Of a DNA stretch of 48,912 bases, positions 18,201 through 25,935 are shown piece by piece. Under the pieces are notes generated by a model, which made no database searches, was not told where the DNA came from, and was given only the letters and a program-made list of their open reading frames with translations. Position numbers and translations under genes: made by a program. Position 1 is the first letter of the stretch; each line of letters starts with the position of its first letter. Source of the DNA: Bacteroidia bacterium (GTDB lineage: Bacteria; Bacteroidota; Bacteroidia; Bacteroidales; Azobacteroidaceae); NCBI GenBank assembly GCA_025996815.1, contig BNTT01000005.1, forward strand, positions 1 through 48,912. Direction: 5' to 3'.

Positions 18201-18569
18201 TCGGTGCAAAACGCAAGTTACGAAAACAAAGACCCGCTGCTGATTTACAAACTCGAATCGTTCAACCTCTTCAAGGCGATGGTGGACAGTATGAATCGCA
18301 AAACGGTAGCCATTTTGATGCGTGGGCAACTCCCTATGCGCGAGCCGGAAATGCGCCAAGCCGCGCCCGAACAAAAAACCGACTTCTCGCGCTACCGAAC
18401 GCAGAAAGACGAGTTAGCCGACGGTCGCCGCCTGCAAGGCAATGTGGCAAACCGCGACACCCGCGAGCCGCAAAAACCCCAGCCATTTAAGGCAGAGAAG
18501 ACCGTTGGGCGCAACGACCCTTGCCCCTGCGGGAGTGGGAAGAAGTTTAAGAATTGTCACGGGGCGTGA
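15267..18569 (+). CDS. secA: Preprotein translocase ATPase SecA
   Basis: An 1100-residue motor that pushes unfolded preproteins through SecYEG; Bacteroidota SecA proteins are typically this long. It has the DEAD-like motor 1 with [19 protein letters not shown] (near residue 195), [31 protein letters not shown] and [20 protein letters not shown], the PPXD and scaffold domains, motor 2 with [27 protein letters not shown] and [16 protein letters not shown], and the C-terminal zinc motif [14 protein letters not shown]. Residues about 50-95 include a charged helical insertion seen in this phylum. The next gene starts 8 bp downstream. Confidence 0.98.
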   Translation: MGFNAVLSKVFGNKSQRDLKEIDPYVQRVLAAYPNIEKLSNDDLRSRTQELMADIQSRVATETARIAELRASIDSLELEDRERVWAEIDKIEKDVTETHEKTLEEILPEVFSIVKDTARRFAQSEEIRVTATDFDRQLATTQDFVTIDGDTAVFKNHWMAGGNEITWDMIHYNVQLFGGVVLHKGKIAEMATGEGKTLVATLPVFLNAMTRNGVHVVTVNDYLSKRDSEWMGPLYMFHGLSVDCIDKHRPNSNERRKAYEADITFGTNNEFGFDYLRDNMAISPADLVQRKHNYAIVDEVDSVLIDDARTPLIISGPVPKGEDQLFEEYRTRIEHIVDVQRKFTNNLLAEARKLIEHSDEKQQEEGLKLLFRSYKGMPKNKALIKFLSEPGVKARMLKTEEFYMQQQNKDMGIITDELYFIIDEQHNSIELTDKGHELLAGHSNDADFFVLPDIGIKIAEIENASLDDKEKQAQKDELMQNYAVKSERVHTVNQLLKAYCLFEKDDEYVVIDNKVMIVDEQTGRVMEGRRYSDGLHQAIEAKERVTVEAATQTFATITLQNYFRMYHKLAGMTGTAETEAGELWDIYKLDVVVIPTNRPISRTDMNDRVYKTAREKYAAVIEEIIALKTAGRPVLVGTTSVEISELLSRMLNMRKIPHNVLNAKLHQKEADIVAQAGQTGTVTIATNMAGRGTDIKLSPEVKAAGGLAIIGTERHDSRRVDRQLRGRAGRQGDPGSSVFFVSLEDNLMRLFASERIAGMMDRMGFKEGEVLEHKFLNQAVERAQKKVEENNFGIRKRLLEYDDVMNSQREVIYTRRKHALVGERIGLDVLNMIYDTSVAIADNFAGFGDYEGLKFEISKTLAIESPVSEAELQKMRSDELTERIFAAAMESFKRKNDRMIQIALPNIKNVYKQQGDRYENIIVPITDGAKMYNISCNLKAANDSECKEVVKAFEKAILLHSIDESWKEHLREMDELRHSVQNASYENKDPLLIYKLESFNLFKAMVDSMNRKTVAILMRGQLPMREPEMRQAAPEQKTDFSRYRTQKDELADGRRLQGNVANRDTREPQKPQPFKAEKTVGRNDPCPCGSGKKFKNCHGA

Positions 18570-18577
18570 AAAACGGT

Positions 18578-19738
18578 ATGAAAACAATTGAGCCGGCAAA
18601 CAGATTACAGACAGTCAGCGAATACTACTTCTCAAAGAAGCTGAAGGAGGTCGCCGAGATGAACGCACGAGGCTTGGACGTGATTAGTCTGGGCGTGGGA
18701 AGTCCCGATTTGCCGCCGTCGGCGGAGACTATCGACACGCTTTGTGAGGCGGCGCACCGTGCCGATGTGCACGGCTACCAGCCCTACGTGGGGATTCCCG
18801 AACTGCGTCAGGCGTTTGCCGATTGGTACAAGAAATGGTACCGCGTGGAGTTGAATCCCAACACGGAAATTCAGCCGCTGATAGGCTCCAAAGAAGGTAT
18901 TCTGCATATCTCGTTGGCGTTCCTCAACCCCGGCAATGGGGTGCTAATCCCCAATCCGGGTTATCCAACATACAGTTCGGTGAGCCGCTTGGCAGAAGCC
19001 GAACTCATCCCCTACGATTTGACGGAAGGAAACAATTGGCAGCCCGATTTTGAGGCTCTTGAACGGTTGGATTTATCGAAAGTCAAGTTAATGTGGGTCA
19101 ATTATCCGCACATGCCGACCGGTGCACCTGCGAGCAGAGAATTGTTCCAAAAGTTGGTCGATTTCGGCAAAAAGCACGGCATCGTCATTTGCCACGACAA
19201 TCCATACAGTTTCATCCTGAACGACAACCCGCTGAGTATCTTGGAGATAGACGGTGCAAAAGACATCTGCATCGAGATGAACTCACTCAGCAAATCGCAA
19301 AACATGCCCGGCTGGCGTATGGCGATGCTCGCCTCCAACGCGCAATTTGTGCAATGGGTGCTGAAAGTGAAAAGCAACATCGACAGCGGGCAGTTCAAAC
19401 CTATGATGCTCGCCGCCGTCAAAGCCCTACAAGCCCCGCGTGAGTGGTACGACGGCATGAATAAGGTGTATCGCGAGCGGCGCAAAATCGCCGAAGAGAT
19501 GATGACGGCGTTGGGTTGCACGTTCGACCCCAAGCAGTCGGGGCTATTCCTCTGGGGCAAAATCCCCGCTCAATACGCCAACAGCGAAGCCCTCGCCGAT
19601 GAGATATTGTATAACGCGCACGTCTTCATCACGCCCGGCTCCATTTTTGGCAGCAATGGGGCACGCTATGTGCGTATTTCGCTTTGTTGCAATGATTTGC
19701 TGTTGGTGGAGGCGTTGCGGAGGGTGAAAGGGGTGTAA
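18578..19738 (+). CDS. Pyridoxal-phosphate aminotransferase, aspartate/aromatic type
   Basis: A 386-residue class I/II aminotransferase from MKTIEPANRL; a longer frame overlaps secA and is unlikely. Motifs are SLGVGSPDLPPS, GYQPYVGIPELRQAFADW, the substrate/PLP region NPGYPTYSSVSRLAEAE, WVNYPHMPTGAPAS, ICHDNPYSFI, and the PLP-binding lysine in SLSKSQNMPGWRMAM (Lys239). Its place ahead of DAHP synthase-chorismate mutase and prephenate dehydrogenase suggests transamination of aromatic keto acids, as in the conserved Bacteroidales aromatic operon. The prephenate dehydratase gene that usually precedes it is not here. Repeats of AAGGTGAAGGGT begin at its stop codon. Confidence 0.9.
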   Translation: MKTIEPANRLQTVSEYYFSKKLKEVAEMNARGLDVISLGVGSPDLPPSAETIDTLCEAAHRADVHGYQPYVGIPELRQAFADWYKKWYRVELNPNTEIQPLIGSKEGILHISLAFLNPGNGVLIPNPGYPTYSSVSRLAEAELIPYDLTEGNNWQPDFEALERLDLSKVKLMWVNYPHMPTGAPASRELFQKLVDFGKKHGIVICHDNPYSFILNDNPLSILEIDGAKDICIEMNSLSKSQNMPGWRMAMLASNAQFVQWVLKVKSNIDSGQFKPMMLAAVKALQAPREWYDGMNKVYRERRKIAEEMMTALGCTFDPKQSGLFLWGKIPAQYANSEALADEILYNAHVFITPGSIFGSNGARYVRISLCCNDLLLVEALRRVKGV

Positions 19739-19787
19739 GGTTTAAGGTGAAGGGTTTAAGGTGAAGGGTGTAAGGTTTAAGGTGTAG
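19731..19787. repeat. AAGGTGAAGGGT-type tandem repeats, left flank of four-helix-bundle gene
   Basis: Degenerate copies of TTTAAGGTGAAGGG run from the aminotransferase stop codon toward the next gene. A degenerate copy in inverted orientation lies on the other side of that gene (20184-20209), and related sequence is inside the ABC-F gene. Confidence 0.75.
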
Positions 19788-19812
19788 AAAATATATATAA
19801 ATATAGGATTTT

Positions 19813-20175
19813 ATGATTGAGAGTGAGGTTGGTGGATTTGAGGATTTGTTGGTTTGGAAGGAATCTATGGGTTTGACAATTTCTATTTATGAACAGTTAA
19901 AATTATGTAAGGATTATGGATTGAAAGACCAGATGCAAAGGGCGGCTGTTTCAGTGCCGTCCAATATCGCTGAAGGGTTTGAAAGGCAAACAAATAAAGA
20001 GTTTGTTCAGTTTCTGTATATTTCCAAAGGGTCTTGTGCAGAATTAAGAACACAATTATATATAGCAATAAAATTAAATTATATATTGCAAAAGGAAGGA
20101 ATGGAATTGATAAAAAAGGCAGAAGGTATTTCAAAAATGCTATTTAAACTAATAGCATATAGAAAAAAACTCTAA
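19813..20175 (+). CDS. Four-helix-bundle protein (23S rRNA intervening-sequence / Avd-like family)
   Basis: A 120-residue basic protein of the TIGR02436 type: FEDLLVWKESMGLTISIYE, LKDQMQRAAVSVPSNIAEGF, RQTNKEFVQFLYISKGSCAELRTQL (cited in parts). The family forms pentameric bundles; members occur in 23S rRNA intervening sequences and as accessory proteins of diversity-generating retroelements, but solo copies like this one have no proven role. No reverse transcriptase is near. The gene is AT-rich compared with its neighbours, sits inside the aromatic operon, and is bracketed by inverted G-rich repeats, so it looks inserted. Confidence 0.88.
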   Translation: MIESEVGGFEDLLVWKESMGLTISIYEQLKLCKDYGLKDQMQRAAVSVPSNIAEGFERQTNKEFVQFLYISKGSCAELRTQLYIAIKLNYILQKEGMELIKKAEGISKMLFKLIAYRKKL

Positions 20176-20183
20176 TGTCTTAT

Positions 20184-20209
20184 ACCTTTTACCCTCCACC
20201 TTTTACCTA
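20184..20209. repeat. Inverted copy of the AAGGTGAAGGGT-type repeat, right flank
   Basis: ACCTTTTACCCTCCACCTTT and following bases; its reverse complement matches about 16 of 20 bases of a unit in the left-flank repeat. Confidence 0.6.
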
Positions 20210-20220
20210 AAAACAAAGTT

Positions 20221-21288
20221 ATGGAATTAGAATCAATTTTACTACCGGGGATTCGCGACCAGCGACCCCTGATTATTGCCGGTCCTTGCAGTGCAGAGAC
20301 TGAGGAGCAAGTGATGAACACCGCTAAGGAGTTGGCTGCCAAGCATATCCAGATTTACCGCGCGGGGATTTGGAAGCCGCGCACCAAGCCGGGGGGCTTC
20401 GAGGGCGTGGGCACGCCCGGATTGTCGTGGCTGCAAAAAGTGAAGCGCGAAACGGGGATGTATGTCTCCACGGAGGTCGCTACACGTGCCCACGTGATGG
20501 AAGCGGTGAATTTCGGCATCGACTTGCTGTGGATTGGTGCGCGCACGTCGGCTAATCCGTTTGCGATGCAGGAATTGGCGGATGCGTTGAAAGAAACGGG
20601 CTTTAAGGGTCCCGTTTTGGTGAAAAATCCGGTCAATCCCGACTTGGAGTTGTGGATTGGCGCGATGGAGCGCATCTACAACGCCGGGATTACGAAAATC
20701 GGCGCGATTCATCGCGGCTTCAGTTCGTATGACAAGTCGCTGTATCGCAACCTGCCGCAGTGGCATATCCCCATCGAGTTGAAACGCCGCCTGCCCAACC
20801 TGCCCATCATCGGCGACCCCAGCCACATTGGCGGGAAGCGCGAACTGATTGCGCCGCTGAGCCAACAGGCATTGGATTTGAACTACGACGGGCTGATTAT
20901 CGAGTCGCACTGCGACCCTGATTCGGCGTGGAGCGACAAAGCGCAGCAGGTGACGCCCGATGTGTTGTCGTTCATACTCAACACATTAGTGGTGCGCGAC
21001 ACCAAGCAGACGACGGAAAGCTTGACCGAGTTGCGCCAGCAAATCGACGAAATCGACGACTCGCTCCTGACCGCATTAGCCAAACGGATGCGCATCTCGC
21101 GCGAAATCGGGCAGTATAAACAGGAGCATAATATGCCGGTATTGCAGACCTCGCGCTACGACGAAATCCTCGACAAGCGCAGTCAGCAGGCTCTGGAAGT
21201 GGGCGTAGACCCCAATTTCATGAAAACGGTGTTTGAGGCTATCCACGAGGAGTCGATTCGGCAGCAGATTGATGTGTTAAATCAATAA
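20221..21288 (+). CDS. Bifunctional DAHP synthase / chorismate mutase
   Basis: A 355-residue fusion. The N-terminal domain (residues 1 to about 260) is the type I-beta 3-deoxy-7-phosphoheptulonate synthase that condenses phosphoenolpyruvate with erythrose-4-phosphate: LIIAGPCSAETEEQV, YRAGIWKPRTKPGGFEGVG, STEVATRAHVMEAVNFGID, IGARTSANPFAMQEL, PVLVKNPVNPDLELWIGA, IGDPSHIGGKRE, IESHCDPDSAWSDKAQQVTP. The C-terminal domain (residues about 268-350) is an AroQ chorismate mutase: TELRQQIDEIDDSLLTALAKR, ISREIGQYKQEHNMPV. The order is as in Bacteroides, where aromatic feedback acts through the mutase domain. Start ATG 20221 follows the repeat flank. Confidence 0.95.
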   Translation: MELESILLPGIRDQRPLIIAGPCSAETEEQVMNTAKELAAKHIQIYRAGIWKPRTKPGGFEGVGTPGLSWLQKVKRETGMYVSTEVATRAHVMEAVNFGIDLLWIGARTSANPFAMQELADALKETGFKGPVLVKNPVNPDLELWIGAMERIYNAGITKIGAIHRGFSSYDKSLYRNLPQWHIPIELKRRLPNLPIIGDPSHIGGKRELIAPLSQQALDLNYDGLIIESHCDPDSAWSDKAQQVTPDVLSFILNTLVVRDTKQTTESLTELRQQIDEIDDSLLTALAKRMRISREIGQYKQEHNMPVLQTSRYDEILDKRSQQALEVGVDPNFMKTVFEAIHEESIRQQIDVLNQ

Positions 21289-21292
21289 TTAG

Positions 21293-21324
21293 CAGGGGAT
21301 TACGGGTCAAGCCCGCGAATGACA
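21293..21324. repeat. CGGGTCAAGCCCG palindromic element, intergenic copy
   Basis: CAGGGGATTACGGGTCAAGC followed by CCGCGAATGACA, with a stem CGGG/CCCG. A copy differing by one substitution and one indel is inside btuB at 35343-35373. Here it lies immediately upstream of the yhcG start. Confidence 0.75.
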
Positions 21325-21329
21325 AAATT

Positions 21330-22514
21330 ATGGAACAGCAATCAATTTTGAATTACAGTCAGGCAATTGGAGCCATCAAAACCGCTATCCTGCAGAGCCG
21401 CTACCGCGCGGCAGTGATGGTGAACGGCGAAATGTTGTCGCTCTATTTCGGCATAGGCAAATACATTTCCGAAAACAGCCGCAAAGGCTTTTGGGGGACG
21501 AATGCCATTGAGGTTATTTCACAACAGTTGCAGCATGAATTGCCGGGGTTGAGAGGGTTTGGAAGTAGCAACATGAAAAACATGCGGCAGTTCTACGAAA
21601 GTTGGAATACTATTATTCCAAATCGCCCGACAGTGTCGGGCGATTTGGAGATTATAAATCGCCAGACACTGTCTGGCGAATTTGAAAACACCAACATTGA
21701 AATTCGCCCGTTGCCAACGGGCGAAATTAGGCGAGATTTATTGTTGGCAAATCGCCAGCCACCGGCTGGCGATTTAGGAAATATAGAGTGGAAACACTTT
21801 TTATCCATTGGATTTTCTCATCACTGCGAAATTTTGGCAAAAACGCAAGCCGTGGACGAACGCCTTTTTTATATTGAGAGGTGCGCCACTGAGTTTTGGA
21901 GCAAAGAAAAATTGCGATACAACCTCAAATCCGACTTGTTTCACAAGCAAGGCACTGTTCTCAACAATTTTAAAACCACCATATCGGATGCCGACCTCTG
22001 CCAAAAAGCATTATTATCGTTTAAAAGCGAATATCTATTAAATTTTGTCAATATCGAAGAACCCGGAGAGGAGCCTGACGAGCGCGTGCTGGAAAGTGAA
22101 ATTATGCTGCATATCAAAAAGTTCATCATGGCGTTGGGCAAAGATTTTTCGTTTGTTGGCAATCAATACCGGTTGCTCGTGGAAGAGCAGGAGTATTTCA
22201 TTGATTTACTGTTCTTTAACCGCCAATTGCAATGTTTGGTGGCTATCGAACTGAAACGCGGCGATTTCAAGCCTGAATATCTTGGGAAAATGAACTTTTA
22301 TCTTTCGGCATTGGACGATTTTGTTCGCTTGCCGCACGAAAAACCGTCAATAGGCATCATTCTTTGCAAATCGCAAAAACAGGGCATTGTCGAATATGCT
22401 TTTCGCGATATGTCGAAGCCAATGGGCGTGGCAAGTTACAAATTTGCTTCGGAACTTCCCGAACAATATCGCGATATTTTGCCTGATACGGAAACATTAC
22501 GACAGTTGCTTTGA
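21330..22514 (+). CDS. YhcG/DUF1016-family PD-(D/E)XK nuclease with palindromic insert
   Basis: A 394-residue protein. The N-terminal winged-helix-like DUF1016 domain is clear (YFGIGKYISENSRKGFWGTN, LPGLRGFGSSNMKNMRQFYESW), and the C-terminal PD-(D/E)XK domain has FSFVGNQYRLLVEEQEYFIDLLFF with Asp and VAIELKRGDFKPEYLGKM with the E-x-K pair. Such proteins are stand-alone nucleases often linked to mobile DNA or defence. The linker (residues about 98-148) is encoded by four palindromes and reads as repeats of NRxTxSGxx. The gene sits between chorismate mutase and prephenate dehydrogenase and is not part of that pathway. Confidence 0.9.
   Translation: MEQQSILNYSQAIGAIKTAILQSRYRAAVMVNGEMLSLYFGIGKYISENSRKGFWGTNAIEVISQQLQHELPGLRGFGSSNMKNMRQFYESWNTIIPNRPTVSGDLEIINRQTLSGEFENTNIEIRPLPTGEIRRDLLLANRQPPAGDLGNIEWKHFLSIGFSHHCEILAKTQAVDERLFYIERCATEFWSKEKLRYNLKSDLFHKQGTVLNNFKTTISDADLCQKALLSFKSEYLLNFVNIEEPGEEPDERVLESEIMLHIKKFIMALGKDFSFVGNQYRLLVEEQEYFIDLLFFNRQLQCLVAIELKRGDFKPEYLGKMNFYLSALDDFVRLPHEKPSIGIILCKSQKQGIVEYAFRDMSKPMGVASYKFASELPEQYRDILPDTETLRQLL
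21620..21775. repeat. Four AAATCGCC...GGCGATTT palindromes inside yhcG
   Basis: Palindromes at 21620-21646, 21656-21683, 21700-21728 and 21749-21775, each with arms of 10-13 bp around a 1-3 base centre. The arms vary between copies (CGACA/TGTCG, AGACA/TGTCT, CGTTG/CAACG, AGCC/GGCT) with matching changes on both sides, while the outer AAATCGCC/GGCGATTT is kept. All remain in frame. Confidence 0.9.
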
Positions 22515-22566
22515 AAAAGACAATGAAAACAAAAGTATGGCTTTTGAAAAAACATAACACAGATTT

Positions 22567-23340
22567 ATGAAGATACAAATATTAGGCGCAGGCAAGATGG
22601 GGTCATTCTTCGCCGATGTGCTGAGCAGCGACCACGAGGTGGCGATTTTTGATAACGACCCCAAGCGGTTGCGGTTTACCTACAACTGCATTCGGATGAG
22701 CGACCCTGCGGAAATCGCTGAGTTTCAGCCGGAAGTGCTTATCAATGCCGTGACGGTGCAATATACCATTGCGGCGTTTCGGCAGGTGTTGCCCTACGTG
22801 CCTGAAGCGTGCATCATTTCCGACATTGCGTCCGTAAAGACCGGATTGAAAGCGTTTTACGCGGAGGTTGGGCGACCGTTTGTGTCCACCCACCCGATGT
22901 TTGGACCCACGTTTGCCAATTTGGGCAATCTCTCGTCCGAAAATGCGATTATCATTTCGGAGTCGTCGCATTTGGGCAAAGCCTTTTTTAGGGATTTGTA
23001 TAACTCGCTGAAACTGAATATTTTTGACTACACTTTTGACGAGCACGACGAAACGGTGGCTTATTCGCTGTCCATCCCGTTTGCCTCCACGCTGGTGTTT
23101 GCCTCGGTGATGAAGCATCAGGATGCGCCCGGCACGACGTTTAAGAAGCACAAGGCGATTGCCGATGGCTTGCTGTCGGAGGACGATTATTTGCTGACGG
23201 AAATTCTCTTTAACCCGCACACACCCGGTCAGTTGGCACAAATTCGTATGGAATTGGCAAATCTGTTGGCGATTATCGAGAAAAAAGATTCGGCGGCGAT
23301 GAAAACGTTTCTAAATTCGGTGAGAAAAAAACTTTTGTAA
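22567..23340 (+). CDS. tyrA: Prephenate dehydrogenase
   Basis: A 257-residue cytoplasmic enzyme of tyrosine synthesis, oxidatively decarboxylating prephenate to 4-hydroxyphenylpyruvate. The N-terminal NAD-binding motif is MKIQILGAGKMGSFFADVL, with IFDNDPKR as the nucleotide-specificity loop; CIISDIASVKTGL, FVSTHPMFGPTFANL and the conserved helix SLSIPFASTLVFASVMK follow. It completes the aromatic group started by the aminotransferase and the DAHP synthase-chorismate mutase. No ACT domain is present. The start is 52 bp after yhcG. Confidence 0.92.
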   Translation: MKIQILGAGKMGSFFADVLSSDHEVAIFDNDPKRLRFTYNCIRMSDPAEIAEFQPEVLINAVTVQYTIAAFRQVLPYVPEACIISDIASVKTGLKAFYAEVGRPFVSTHPMFGPTFANLGNLSSENAIIISESSHLGKAFFRDLYNSLKLNIFDYTFDEHDETVAYSLSIPFASTLVFASVMKHQDAPGTTFKKHKAIADGLLSEDDYLLTEILFNPHTPGQLAQIRMELANLLAIIEKKDSAAMKTFLNSVRKKLL

Positions 23341-23352
23341 CAAAATATTTTG

Positions 23353-23360
23353 TATTTTTG
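23353..23360 (+). promoter_or_regulatory. -7 promoter box of the TPM gene
   Basis: TATTTTTG about 45 bp before ATG 23406; a variant of TAnnTTTG. Confidence 0.45.
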
Positions 23361-23405
23361 CCCCCGCTTTTAGGAGAGAAAAGATAGTTAAATAAAAAAT
23401 AGACA

Positions 23406-24821
23406 ATGAAAACGACACACATTTTAGTATTATTTGCTACGAGCCTGCTGATGCTCACCGGATGCGGACAAAGCAGTGATTCCGAAAAATCACAGGAATA
23501 TACTGTAAAAACCGTTCCGAATCCCAAAAGAGCGGACGCGACCAATTTTGTTAGCAATCCCGACAGCATTTTGAGTGCGCCCGCCGTTTCGCAAATCAAC
23601 GCCGTTTTGCAATCGCTCGAAGCGGATACTCAGGCTGAAGTTGCTGTTGTAATGCTCAATTCCATTGGCGATGAAACTATTGAGAATTTTGCTGTGCATC
23701 TGTTTGAGGCGTGGGGGATTGGTAAAAAAGGGTTGGACAACGGTTTGCTGATTTTGTTTGTGCTCGACCAGCGGACTGTTCGTTTTGAAGTGGGCTATGG
23801 GCTTGAAGGCATCTTGCCCGATGTCATCTGCAACCGAATACAAAGGCAAACGATGACTCCAGAGTTCCAAAATGGCGATTACGATGCCGGAATATTTGCC
23901 GGAGTGCAACGTGTCGCCTCCTACATTCGCGAAGAGCCAATGGCGGGCGGCGAAATCGAAGACTCGACGGAGGAATATTTTGAAAGCAATACGGGCGCAG
24001 ACGACCTCCCTCCTATCAATTGGCATACAATGCTGATTGTCATAGGAATATTTTACGCTCTTACGCTGTTTATTTTCCTTTTTTCGGAACGAAGTATAGC
24101 AAACGAAATCAAAAAGGATACGAATTTTCCCAATAATCAAAAACGCTACGAAGCATTTATGTCCTCTAAAAAACGGCAAAAAACAGGGCTTGGCTGTCTG
24201 ACAGCTACTGTTTTAATGCTTTTCCCGATACCGGGTTTGTATATGCTCTTTGCCGCTTTCGTGGATATTAACTATCTTTTCCTTGGGCTGATTTTCTGCG
24301 GCAGCTTGCTTTTGCTCCTACCCGGATATTTATACAAAAAAGTGTTGGGAAAAAGAATCAGGCAACAACCTTTCCCCTGCCCTCATTGCGGCACCATGAT
24401 GCGGTGTTTATCCAAAAAAGAGGACAATCATCAATATCTTACGCCTTCAGATGCCTTGGAGGATGCCTTGAAGTCTGTTTATATAAATGTTTTTTATTGT
24501 GTTCAGTGTCAACAAACTGTGGTAAATAAATATGATACCCCATCCGATAAATACAAAAAATGCCCCGAATGTCAGACTAAAGCGTTTTATGTGACTCATT
24601 CAAAAACAGTTATATCAGCGAGTTCTACGAGTGGTGGGTTGGCAAAAGAAACCTGTGTTTGTAAATTTTGCAATCATACGCAAATAACGGATAAAGTACT
24701 GCCGCGTGTGACAAGCAGTTCCGGCGGCGGCGGCAGTCGTTCCGGCAGAAGTAGCGGGCGTTCCGGTGGCAGCTTTGGCGGCGGAAGGTCAGGCGGAGGC
24801 GGTAGCAGCAGCCGGTGGTAA
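23406..24821 (+). CDS. TPM-domain lipoprotein with zinc ribbons and Gly/Ser-rich tail
   Basis: A 471-residue protein. The signal peptide ends in a lipobox LTGC (Cys20). A TPM domain (residues about 50-165: LQSLEADTQAEVAVVMLNS, AWGIGKKGLDNGLLILFV, RFEVGYGLEGILPD) is followed by about three membrane segments (near 203-225 and 260-312) and two paired zinc ribbons (CPHCGTMMRC, CVQC, CPEC, CKFC). The C-terminus is a Gly/Ser/Arg tail ending GGGSSSRW, a common ending of bacterial TPM proteins. Family members are linked to membrane-protein repair or phosphatase activity; the role here is unproven. A shared terminator follows. Confidence 0.85.
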   Translation: MKTTHILVLFATSLLMLTGCGQSSDSEKSQEYTVKTVPNPKRADATNFVSNPDSILSAPAVSQINAVLQSLEADTQAEVAVVMLNSIGDETIENFAVHLFEAWGIGKKGLDNGLLILFVLDQRTVRFEVGYGLEGILPDVICNRIQRQTMTPEFQNGDYDAGIFAGVQRVASYIREEPMAGGEIEDSTEEYFESNTGADDLPPINWHTMLIVIGIFYALTLFIFLFSERSIANEIKKDTNFPNNQKRYEAFMSSKKRQKTGLGCLTATVLMLFPIPGLYMLFAAFVDINYLFLGLIFCGSLLLLLPGYLYKKVLGKRIRQQPFPCPHCGTMMRCLSKKEDNHQYLTPSDALEDALKSVYINVFYCVQCQQTVVNKYDTPSDKYKKCPECQTKAFYVTHSKTVISASSTSGGLAKETCVCKFCNHTQITDKVLPRVTSSSGGGGSRSGRSSGRSGGSFGGGRSGGGGSSSRW

Positions 24822-24857
24822 CTTATAATTTAAGCCGAGCACTCGCATCCGACAAAC

Positions 24858-24908
24858 AAAAAAGCCTCTTTTCTGACCGGAGATATTCCAATCAAAAAGA
24901 GGTTTTTT
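24858..24908. terminator. Bidirectional intrinsic terminator
   Basis: Stem CCTCTTTT (24865-24872) / AAAAGAGG (24895-24902), flanked by A6 and T6 runs, with a 22-nt loop. It lies between convergent transcripts, the TPM gene and the rpmB-rpmG-DUF4295 operon, and can serve both. Confidence 0.8.
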
Positions 24909-24922
24909 ATTGATGTATAAAA

Positions 24923-25078
24923 TTATTTTTTGAAATAATCGCTCACTGCTTCGTTGGGAACCATCTCTTCCTTGAAAGTGTAAGCTCCTGTTTTAAGCGA
25001 CTTTACCATCTTTATCACTTTTGAATATGAACGTCCTTCGGACTTCTCGCGGTATCCCGCAACGGTTTTTTTTGCCAT
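24923..25078 (-). CDS. DUF4295 small protein, ribosomal-operon partner
   Basis: A 51-residue basic protein (MAKKTVAGYREKSEGRSYSK, then VIKMVKSLKTGAYTFKEEMV and VPNEAVSDYFKK). It matches the DUF4295 family, a Bacteroidota-specific protein almost always encoded right after rpmG; recent family knowledge places it with the ribosome, which I treat as likely. It begins 12 bp after rpmG, and a terminator follows 15 bp beyond its stop codon. Confidence 0.9.
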   Translation of the reverse strand: MAKKTVAGYREKSEGRSYSKVIKMVKSLKTGAYTFKEEMVPNEAVSDYFKK

Positions 25079-25090
25079 GACTTTTCTTTT

Positions 25091-25279
25091 TTATTTGATT
25101 TCTTTATGAACGGTCATTTTTTTCAAGATGGAATTGTATTTCTTCAATTCCAAACGAGCCGTTGTGTTCTTTCTATTCTTCGTGGTGATGTAGCGAGACG
25201 TGCCCGGCAGACCACTTGCCTTGTGTTCGGTGCATTCCAGAATGACCTGAACGCGATTTCCTTTTGCTTTTTTTGCCAT
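25091..25279 (-). CDS. rpmG: 50S ribosomal protein L33
   Basis: A 62-residue basic protein: [20 protein letters not shown], then [20 protein letters not shown]. It matches bacterial L33 of the form retaining a single Cys, probably not zinc-binding because the four-Cys pattern is absent. It is the middle gene of rpmB-rpmG-DUF4295. Confidence 0.96.
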   Translation of the reverse strand: MAKKAKGNRVQVILECTEHKASGLPGTSRYITTKNRKNTTARLELKKYNSILKKMTVHKEIK

Positions 25280-25299
25280 TTTTTTAGGGTCTCCTCTAT

Positions 25300-25539
25300 T
25301 TATACGTTAATAAAACCTTTTTCAACCGCCGTTTTAATGGCAGCATCCAAACCCACTTTGTTAATTGTTCGCAAGCCATTGGCAGAAAGATTGAGTTGCA
25401 CCCAGCAGCTCTGTTCCACCCAATAGAACTTTTTGGTAAACAAATTCACATCAAACTTCCGCTTGGTGCGGTGGTTTGAGTGCGAAACATTGTTTCCTCC
25501 CATTGCTTTTTTTCCGGTAATCTGACAAATTTTTGACAT
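25300..25539 (-). CDS. rpmB: 50S ribosomal protein L28
   Basis: A 79-residue protein with the L28 start [22 protein letters not shown] (given in parts: [29 protein letters not shown]), then NLFTKKFY and LRLS-like [17 protein letters not shown]. It is the first gene of the operon; its promoter box lies about 98 bp upstream, leaving a leader of about 90 nt. Confidence 0.96.
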   Translation of the reverse strand: MSKICQITGKKAMGGNNVSHSNHRTKRKFDVNLFTKKFYWVEQSCWVQLNLSANGLRTINKVGLDAAIKTAVEKGFINV

Positions 25540-25636
25540 CTTATTTGCATTATTTCTTTAAATTGTTCAACATAAAAACTCTTCGTCTCGACCGCGTCCT
25601 GCTTGCATCACAGCAGTCCTCGCTCCTAACAAGGCG

Positions 25637-25644
25637 CAAAGGTA
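25637..25644 (-). promoter_or_regulatory. -7 promoter box of the rpmB operon, with a leader of about 90 nt
   Basis: TACCTTTG on the minus strand. The leader to the rpmB ATG at 25539 contains a small CTGCT/AGCAG hairpin around 25597-25614; any regulatory role is a guess. The remaining 25645-25907 is AT-rich and shows no convincing gene. Confidence 0.55.
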
Positions 25645-25907
25645 AGACTTTTTTTTGAATGCTGCAAGTCTTTTTGCAAAAAATCATAAAAAAATCTTCA
25701 AAATTGCGCATGATTTATTTTTTATTAAAAATAAATTGCAGATTTTGTTTACGGTAGTGCCCAAATTTACCATCGCTGCTTATGAATCAAGCGCATATTC
25801 ACTTCATCACGGTATGCATAATATAGCCTCTGTGAGGCTAAAAAATAGCACCCCCAAAAAAGAATTAACCTCGCCGTATAAAACATCGTAAATCTAAAAT
25901 TTTTGCT

Positions 25908-25915
25908 TATCTTTG
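25908..25915 (+). promoter_or_regulatory. -7 promoter box of the AAA-ATPase/nuclease gene
   Basis: TATCTTTG 20 bp before ATG 25936; the leader is expected to be about 15 nt. Confidence 0.55.
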
Positions 25916-25935
25916 TACTCTAAATTTCACAAAAG

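Noticed and set aside
25824..25840. Hairpin TAGCCTC/GAGGCTA in the same gap
   Set aside because: Only 7 bp, with an A-run on the plus strand; there is no upstream transcript that it would end, and it lacks a U-run in the useful orientation.
25655..25891. 78-codon frame between rpmB and the AAA-ATPase gene
   Set aside because: No motif or promoter, and low-complexity composition; treated as non-coding.
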